NCBI RefSeq assembly: GCF_016900875.1
Contig: NZ_JAFEUM010000003.1
Location: forward strand, 124,001-188,000
Reading direction: 5' to 3'
Source of the DNA: Vibrio ulleungensis
GTDB taxonomy: Bacteria; Pseudomonadota; Gammaproteobacteria; Enterobacterales; Vibrionaceae
Length of the DNA: 64,000 nucleotides
This document shows, in pieces, positions 59,226-64,000 of this stretch. The translations under genes and the position numbers were made by a program. Every line of letters starts with the position of its first letter. Position 1 is the stretch's first letter. The notes beneath the pieces are model-generated. The model worked only from the letters and a program-made list of their open reading frames with translations, ran no database searches and was not told the origin of the DNA.

Positions 59226-60787
59226 TTAAGAAAAGTTACATCGGTTGGCTCGTGTCCTGTTTGGTATTGGCGTCGTGCAATACCAATAATGTCAAAACAG
59301 TCGAAGTCCCTCAGCAAGGTCGTTATTTCGATCAAGTCAGCTCGCGGATCATTACCGAGTCGCCGACTAATAGCGCCACAATGCGTATTGCGCCGGATAA
59401 GCACTTAATGGCAGAGCAGTCAGTTGACATTTATCTGTCCAGTATTGTCGAAAAGCTAATGACATCGGTACCAATGTACCAAGGAGAGACGCCAAAGGTC
59501 ACCGTAACCATTGACGGCTCTTATTACGCTGCATCCTCTCCGACTGACATCGTATTATCAACTGGAGCAATATATGACGCAGAGTCCGTCGATGAGTTGG
59601 CCTATCTGTTGGCGCACGAGTTGTCACACATATTGCTAGCACACCACCAAACGAATCTCTATTTTCAAAAACAAGCCGCGTCTGTAAACAGTGCGGTGAA
59701 TGTGGGGATCATGGTGAACAAATTTAGAGATGTGCGTTATCAAAAAGAGACCGGTCAATTCACGCAAACCCTAAGTCAGCAAAGTCAAAGCAACATTACT
59801 AAAGCCTACTTGTCGGGGCTTGCGATAAATCGATTGAGCCGAGACGTTATTAACTCGTCACTGAGTCGAGACGATGAAGCAGAAGCAGACTTATTGGCCA
59901 TCGATTTAATGACAGCAGCAGGCTACAGCCCAGCAGTCGCAAAGGTCTCTTTGGAAAGGCTAGAATCGGCGCGAGTGCACACCGAGCAACAGTTGCAGGC
60001 TAAGCAAGATGACTTCAGTGGCTTTGTCGACGTTATTGCAAACAATGGAGGTAACTTACAAAAAAGTGAACTGGGTCAAGTTGGGTATTTGATAGCTAAC
60101 CAAGCCGTTGCCAGTTTTTTAAATGACAATTCAGTTAATCATCCTGACGAACGCGCACGCATGACGGCGATAGCCGAATACTTAAAACGCGAATATCGAG
60201 AAGAACGTCGAAGGTCGTATCGCACCACCGAACTTGATCAGTTTAAGGAGGCAACGCCCCTGTTCGAGCGTTATTTTGAAGCTGAGATGGCGCTTGATGC
60301 GCTACTAAATGCCGATCTTAATACCGCTGAAAAGTTTGCCCGCCTGAGCATTGCTCAGCCTTCGGCAAAGGACAGTTACACCAGATACGTTTTCTCTATG
60401 GTTCGAGACAGTCAAAGTGAGTCTGATAAGGCCGTACAAAATCTAGACTTTATTGCTAGTTGGCAAAATCTCTCGGTGCAAGCTTTCCAAACTTCTGCCC
60501 AAATTTACAGAGTGAACCAACACTTTTTGCAGGCACAAAAGGTATTGCAACAGGGCATTGCCGCGATTGGGGATAAGGATGTATTTTATCCCGAGCTGAT
60601 TGCTTTACAGAATGCGCAAGGCAATCACGCTGAAGCTGAACGCTTATTAGCAGAGTGTATAAATGTGGATGCCGAAAACATTGTCGCGCAATGCTATAAC
60701 CAAGCAGGCTATGAACTACCACCACCGAAGGACGAAGTAGAACAAGCGTTGGATAATATCAATGCTGTGTTTTCTTTGTTTGATTGA
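59219..60787 (+). CDS. M48-family metalloprotease lipoprotein with TPR-like C-terminus
   Basis: The 522-residue protein has a lipobox VLASC (Cys20), so it sits in the periplasm on a membrane. The zinc site is HELSH (133-137) with the third ligand Glu220 in DDEAEAD, followed by Asp224, typical of M48 peptidases such as BepA. The C-terminal half (about 330-500) has paired helices of TPR kind (FDTAE-like FARLSIAQP, QKVLQQGIAAIG, HAEAERLLAECINVD). BepA relatives degrade or chaperone stalled outer-membrane proteins. Overlap with the previous gene is 7 bases. Confidence 0.87.
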   Translation: MLVKKSYIGWLVSCLVLASCNTNNVKTVEVPQQGRYFDQVSSRIITESPTNSATMRIAPDKHLMAEQSVDIYLSSIVEKLMTSVPMYQGETPKVTVTIDGSYYAASSPTDIVLSTGAIYDAESVDELAYLLAHELSHILLAHHQTNLYFQKQAASVNSAVNVGIMVNKFRDVRYQKETGQFTQTLSQQSQSNITKAYLSGLAINRLSRDVINSSLSRDDEAEADLLAIDLMTAAGYSPAVAKVSLERLESARVHTEQQLQAKQDDFSGFVDVIANNGGNLQKSELGQVGYLIANQAVASFLNDNSVNHPDERARMTAIAEYLKREYREERRRSYRTTELDQFKEATPLFERYFEAEMALDALLNADLNTAEKFARLSIAQPSAKDSYTRYVFSMVRDSQSESDKAVQNLDFIASWQNLSVQAFQTSAQIYRVNQHFLQAQKVLQQGIAAIGDKDVFYPELIALQNAQGNHAEAERLLAECINVDAENIVAQCYNQAGYELPPPKDEVEQALDNINAVFSLFD

Positions 60788-60805
60788 ATCGATTTGTATT
60801 CAAGG

Positions 60806-60843
60806 AATATTGTCAGCTACCCCTTTGGATAGCTGACAATATT
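60806..60843. repeat. 13-bp inverted repeat at the regulator/M48 convergent end
   Basis: AATATTGTCAGCT and AGCTGACAATATT are exact reverse complements with a 12-nt loop. The left arm includes the stop codon region of the minus-strand regulator gene. Both flanks lack a T tract. Confidence 0.55.
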
Positions 60844-61359
60844 ATGGAAAATGACACTCTGCGTGACAGCCTCATAACCGTGCGGCTGGTCTGCAAAAAA
60901 CCGAATACTTTCCCCTTCGGTGAGCGTATGCCAAGTGTCATTAAACATTAGCTTGAGCTTGCCACTTATGACATGTACATGCTCAATTACCCCAACCTGA
61001 TGCGGCGATGACAGTTGTTGGTGTTGGTGGGTTAGGGTAATTTCAAATACTTCTATATTGGTGTCTGATTGAAAAGGAAATAGCGTATTTACCTGCATAT
61101 GTGCATCGCTAGGAAAGGTTTTTTCACTTTGCTGCAATTGCGGGTCGTTGCTAAAAAAAGCGGAAAACGAACTGTCTAGGCCGCTGCTGATTTTCCATAG
61201 CGTAGCGATCGTAGGACTTGATTCTCTACGTTCTATTTGGCCCAGCATCGCTTTGGATACACCGGTAAGCTGTGCTGTGGCATCCAAACTTAATCCACGC
61301 TTTTTTCTAAGATTTTTCAGCTGGTTGGATATCTCAGCCTTAAATTTGGCATCTTTCAT
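60817..61359 (-). CDS. HTH-cupin transcriptional regulator, SutR (YdcN)-like
   Basis: The 180-residue regulator joins an XRE helix-turn-helix (about 7-62; LKNLRKKRGLSLDATAQLTG, VSKAMLGQIERRESSPTIATL by parts) to a C-terminal cupin (about 105-175; EHVHVISGKLKLMF, ESIRFFADQPHGYE). It is divergent from a BenE transporter, the same pairing as E. coli ydcN-ydcO, where YdcN (SutR) controls sulfur-related genes. The start at 61359 follows AAGGACG. It probably autoregulates through the palindromes in the spacer. Confidence 0.87.
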   Translation of the reverse strand: MKDAKFKAEISNQLKNLRKKRGLSLDATAQLTGVSKAMLGQIERRESSPTIATLWKISSGLDSSFSAFFSNDPQLQQSEKTFPSDAHMQVNTLFPFQSDTNIEVFEITLTHQHQQLSSPHQVGVIEHVHVISGKLKLMFNDTWHTLTEGESIRFFADQPHGYEAVTQSVIFHNIVSYPKG

Positions 61360-61374
61360 TGAACGTCCTTGCTT

Positions 61375-61419
61375 GTGCGCTAAAGCGCACGGTGCTATTG
61401 TTGGTGCGTAATAACGCAC
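61375..61419. promoter_or_regulatory. Two palindromic operators between sutR-like and benE-like genes
   Basis: GTGCGCTAAAGCGCAC (61375-61390) and GTGCGTAATAACGCAC (61404-61419) share the form GTGCG-N6-CGCAC, centres 29 bp apart (about three helical turns). They lie just upstream of both divergent starts, ideal for a dimeric repressor such as the adjacent HTH-cupin protein. Confidence 0.65.
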
Positions 61420-61453
61420 AACAAGTTTACCATAAACATTAAGGCAATCATGG

Positions 61454-62632
61454 ATGAATAAGCTGTTTAATGTGAGTCATATTACTGCAGGATTTACTGC
61501 TGTTTTGGTTGGTTATACCAGCTCTGTGGTTATCGTCATTCAAGCCGCCACGACACTGGGGGCCACCCCAAGTCAAATTGAAAGCTGGTTGCTTGCGTTA
61601 GGCGTAGTGATGGGAATAACCTCGATGACTTTTTCGTGGTTTCTTAAAACGCCAATACTTACCGCTTGGTCAACACCGGGAGCGGCTATTTTGGCCAGTG
61701 GCAGTTATTTTTATGATCTACAAAGCATTATTGGCGCATTTATGGTGTCGGGCTTGTTGATTGTGCTTACCGGGTTGATTAAGCCTTTGAACAACCTCAT
61801 CAAAGCGGTACCGGCTTCCCTTGCGAGCGCAATGTTAGCTGCCATTGTGCTGCCTATTTGCTTAGCGGCCTTTGGTACTTTATCGAGTACTCCTGTGCTA
61901 TTTGTTGTGATGTTTCTCGCGTATATCATCACAAAAAAACTGGCTCCACGATACACAATGTTGGTGGTGCTGGTCGTCGGTGTTCTAGCGACGTTAATCA
62001 GCAGCCAAGAGGCCCTGTTGCCCAGTACTTTTGATATGGCTCAGCCCGATTGGATCGCCCCTCAATGGAATATCGCTGCGATCATCAACATTGCATTGCC
62101 TTTGTACTTAGTCACCATGTTGTCGCAAAACCTTCCAGGCATCGCGATGTTAAAAAGCCATAACTACGATGTTCCGGTCAGTTCGATTTTGCTTGGGACA
62201 GGGCTATTTAACCTATTATTTGCCCCGTTGGGCGCATTTAGCGTCAACTTGGCTGCTATTTCGGCGGCGATCTGCATGAACAAAGACGTTGATTCCGATC
62301 GGACGCAACGGTATCGAGCTGCTATGTGGGCAGGGGTGTTTTATTTATTGGCTGGGGTATTTGCTACTAGTGTTGTGGCACTTTTTCTTTCGCTGCCGAG
62401 TGAAGTCTCAAAAATCTTGGCCGGATTTGCCTTGTTAGGGACATTACTGATGTGTCTGCAATCTGCTTTTAGCATCGAGGGCAATCAAGAGTCAGCGCTA
62501 ATTACGTTTTTAGTGACGTTATCTGGCATTACTTTGCTAGGAATCAGTTCGACATTGTGGGGATTAGTGTTTGGCTTTGTATATTGGCGAGTAATGCGCA
62601 TTCGCGAGCAGCATCCACAAACCAAGCCGTAA
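61454..62632 (+). CDS. BenE-family benzoate/H+ symporter-like membrane protein (YdcO type)
   Basis: The 392-residue protein has about 11-12 membrane segments and BenE features (FTAVLVGYTSSVVIVIQAA, AWSTPGAAILA, LPLYLVTMLSQNLPGIAMLKS). Named for benzoate transport, but in E. coli YdcO has no proven substrate. Its divergent HTH-cupin partner supports a shared, possibly sulfur-linked or aromatic, role. Start follows AAGGCAATC. Confidence 0.87.
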   Translation: MNKLFNVSHITAGFTAVLVGYTSSVVIVIQAATTLGATPSQIESWLLALGVVMGITSMTFSWFLKTPILTAWSTPGAAILASGSYFYDLQSIIGAFMVSGLLIVLTGLIKPLNNLIKAVPASLASAMLAAIVLPICLAAFGTLSSTPVLFVVMFLAYIITKKLAPRYTMLVVLVVGVLATLISSQEALLPSTFDMAQPDWIAPQWNIAAIINIALPLYLVTMLSQNLPGIAMLKSHNYDVPVSSILLGTGLFNLLFAPLGAFSVNLAAISAAICMNKDVDSDRTQRYRAAMWAGVFYLLAGVFATSVVALFLSLPSEVSKILAGFALLGTLLMCLQSAFSIEGNQESALITFLVTLSGITLLGISSTLWGLVFGFVYWRVMRIREQHPQTKP

Positions 62633-62637
62633 TTGGA

Positions 62638-63063
62638 TTAAGCTTTGACTTTCGTCCCTAACGTGGAGGAGGTGTGAGTTAATCCGCCAGAATTGTAGGT
62701 CATGCCAATTTTTCCGTGGCTTTGCTGCAACAAATTGTTCAACTTTGTGTAGCTGACATTAGCACGTTGCAATGCCTCACCGTTAAGTTGGTTAAGAGTT
62801 TGACACTCTTGCATAATGTTTCGAACGGTAGAGACTTGGGCATCAAATGCGTCAGATTGTGATAACTGTTCGAGATCTGGGTGTGCGGCAATACGCTGAT
62901 CGGTAGTCTGGATTTGTGTAACCAGTTGGGATTTTTTTTGCGCGATCGACTCAATCTCCGCAGAGTTTCTAGCGGTGATCGCGTGTAGTTCGAGTTGTAA
63001 AACTTCTAGGAGGTCACGGGTATTTTTAACCTGAAACTCCAGCAAATCGTTTAAAGCAGCCAT
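62638..63063 (-). CDS. flgN: Flagellar export chaperone FlgN
   Basis: FlgN binds the hook-associated proteins FlgK and FlgL and delivers them to the export gate. The 141-residue protein is almost all helix (LLEFQVKNTRDLLEVLQLEL, ITARNSAEIESIAQKKSQLV) and ends in a Ser/Thr/Gly-rich tail. It lies 30 bp downstream of flgM in the order flgA-flgM-flgN. Confidence 0.88.
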   Translation of the reverse strand: MAALNDLLEFQVKNTRDLLEVLQLELHAITARNSAEIESIAQKKSQLVTQIQTTDQRIAAHPDLEQLSQSDAFDAQVSTVRNIMQECQTLNQLNGEALQRANVSYTKLNNLLQQSHGKIGMTYNSGGLTHTSSTLGTKVKA

Positions 63064-63093
63064 TTTCTCTCAAATTGACTGACTAATGGGCGG

Positions 63094-63402
63094 TTAAATA
63101 TCAGTCAGCTCTTGTTCAAACTTTAAAATATTAGTCGCCAGTTGTTCTGCGTCGACAACGTATGATCCGTTCGCAATGGCTTCTTTAATAGACGCCACTT
63201 TTGCAGCATCAAAGGTAGGCTCAGCAGCCATCTGTTGCTGCATTTGATTAATGGCTCTACCTTGGTCGCTCACAGATACGGAATCTGAACGAACTGTGCT
63301 TTCGCTTTTGGCAGTGTTCGTGGTTTGACCGCTCGATTCCGCTTTTGAGTTACGGGCTGTCGAATAGGTCTGTCCAGCTCTGATTTGGTCTATACCGGGC
63401 AT
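63094..63402 (-). CDS. flgM: Anti-sigma-28 factor FlgM
   Basis: FlgM holds FliA (sigma-28) inactive until the hook is complete and FlgM is secreted. The 102-residue protein has the disordered N-terminal half rich in Ser/Thr and the C-terminal sigma-binding helices (FDAAKVASIKEAIANGSYVVDAEQLA by parts, ending KFEQELTDI). A sigma-28 promoter lies directly upstream, giving the usual feedback. Confidence 0.92.
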   Translation of the reverse strand: MPGIDQIRAGQTYSTARNSKAESSGQTTNTAKSESTVRSDSVSVSDQGRAINQMQQQMAAEPTFDAAKVASIKEAIANGSYVVDAEQLATNILKFEQELTDI

Positions 63403-63444
63403 AACATACCCCTTTTGGTTACGTAAATAGTGTCAGTACTAGCC

Positions 63445-63471
63445 ATATCGACCAGTTGAGGAGGTTCTTTA
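63445..63471 (-). promoter_or_regulatory. Sigma-28 promoter of flgMN
   Basis: On the minus strand TAAA, 15 bp, then GTCGATAT fits the flagellar sigma-28 consensus TAAA-N15-GCCGATAA (six of eight at the -10). It lies between the flgA stop and the flgM start. Confidence 0.7.
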
Positions 63472-63491
63472 GCACTATTACGGATCTTTTT

Positions 63492-64000
63492 TTAAAACCG
63501 CACCGTCACTTCACCGACGCCGCTTACCGTAGCGTCAATTATACGTTGAGATTTACTATTTTTCACCTTTACTTGCTCACCTACCGAACCATCACGCATC
63601 GCTTCTCCTCGCGTAGTAATCGTCATTTCTCCCATATTGGCATTAATGACTACCGTATCGCCTCGACACACTGCGCACACATCTTTACGTTCAATCACTT
63701 GACCAACTCGCAGCGCTCGCTTGGATTTTGAACCTACAATGGCCTCAAATGAATAGAACCCTTGTCGACGATAAGCTCGTTGTTCAATGGACTCAATGGC
63801 CAAATCATTGGCGGTAATAAGCTGCCCACGAGCAATCGGCAGCTTTGTTATTACTAAAGGAACGGTAATGGTTGAGCGCACTGGCACATAGACTTGCCAG
63901 CCTTCTTCCGGGCATTTGACTAACACCGTGACTCCGCTGGATTTAGCCGAACCAGAGGTACTGAGATCATACCCACTGTCGCATGTACTCACTTTGAGCC
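63492..64000 (-). CDS. flgA: P-ring assembly protein FlgA, C-terminal part (cut by window edge)
   Basis: FlgA is the periplasmic chaperone for the P-ring protein FlgI. The visible C-terminal 169 codons include an SAF-type domain (LPIARGQLITANDLAIESI, GSKSKRALRVGQVIERKDV) and the end VGEVTVRF. The frame is open to the window edge, so the signal peptide and start lie outside; a GTG at 63992 is not a real start. Two cysteines in DVCAVCRGD are noteworthy. Confidence 0.93.
   Translation of the reverse strand, partial: LKVSTCDSGYDLSTSGSAKSSGVTVLVKCPEEGWQVYVPVRSTITVPLVITKLPIARGQLITANDLAIESIEQRAYRRQGFYSFEAIVGSKSKRALRVGQVIERKDVCAVCRGDTVVINANMGEMTITTRGEAMRDGSVGEQVKVKNSKSQRIIDATVSGVGEVTVRF

Overview
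The window is chromosomal DNA of a gammaproteobacterium and almost certainly a Vibrio. The support is the order rne / rluC-yceF / yceD-rpmF-plsX-fabHDG-acpP-fabF-pabC-mltG-tmk-holB-tatD-ptsG, the Vibrio-type flgT / flgOP and flgN-flgM-flgA flagellar genes, the VR-like DUF families, and a sigma-54 plus sigma-28 flagellar promoter logic. Species cannot be fixed from the sequence alone.

Layout. (1) 1-13.5 kb is a conserved housekeeping block: the 5' part of RNase E with a long structured leader, a rRNA pseudouridine synthase, a Maf phosphatase, ribosomal protein L32, the fatty-acid and phospholipid initiation genes, then folate, peptidoglycan, dTMP, DNA polymerase clamp-loader and TatD nuclease genes packed with overlaps. 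(2) 13.5-20.7 kb holds the glucose PTS transporter ptsG, two small outer-membrane barrel proteins, a YnhF-type microprotein, a patatin phospholipase, the glucose repressor mlc and chemotaxis gene cheV; ptsG and its expected repressor lie within 5 kb of each other. (3) 20.7-30.4 kb carries metG, udk, a 162-bp palindromic intergenic repeat, an AsmA protein, cobO and a TAXI-type TRAP transporter.

(4) 30.4-44.3 kb is accessory nutrition: an ABC sugar importer without ATPase next to a cytoplasmic GH30 glycosidase and a divergent AraC regulator; a hemolysin III-type membrane protein; a sodium/solute symporter followed by a PL6 lipoprotein (alginate lyase type); and a two-component system. (5) 44.3-54.4 kb is stress and sensing: katG, a low-molecular-weight tyrosine phosphatase, an ionotropic-glutamate-receptor-like channel, two chemoreceptors flanking tRNA-Arg(CCT), and a response regulator with an HD-GYP phosphodiesterase domain.

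(6) 54.5-64 kb is flagellar (flgT, flgO, flgP, flgN, flgM, flgA), interrupted between flgP and flgN by about 5.6 kb: a tightly overlapping CHASE2 membrane protein / small secreted protein / M48 lipoprotein-protease operon and a SutR-like regulator divergent from a BenE transporter with two 16-bp palindromic operators. The CHASE2-M48 operon is the best candidate for an undescribed system here. No insertion sequence, prophage or CRISPR array was seen.
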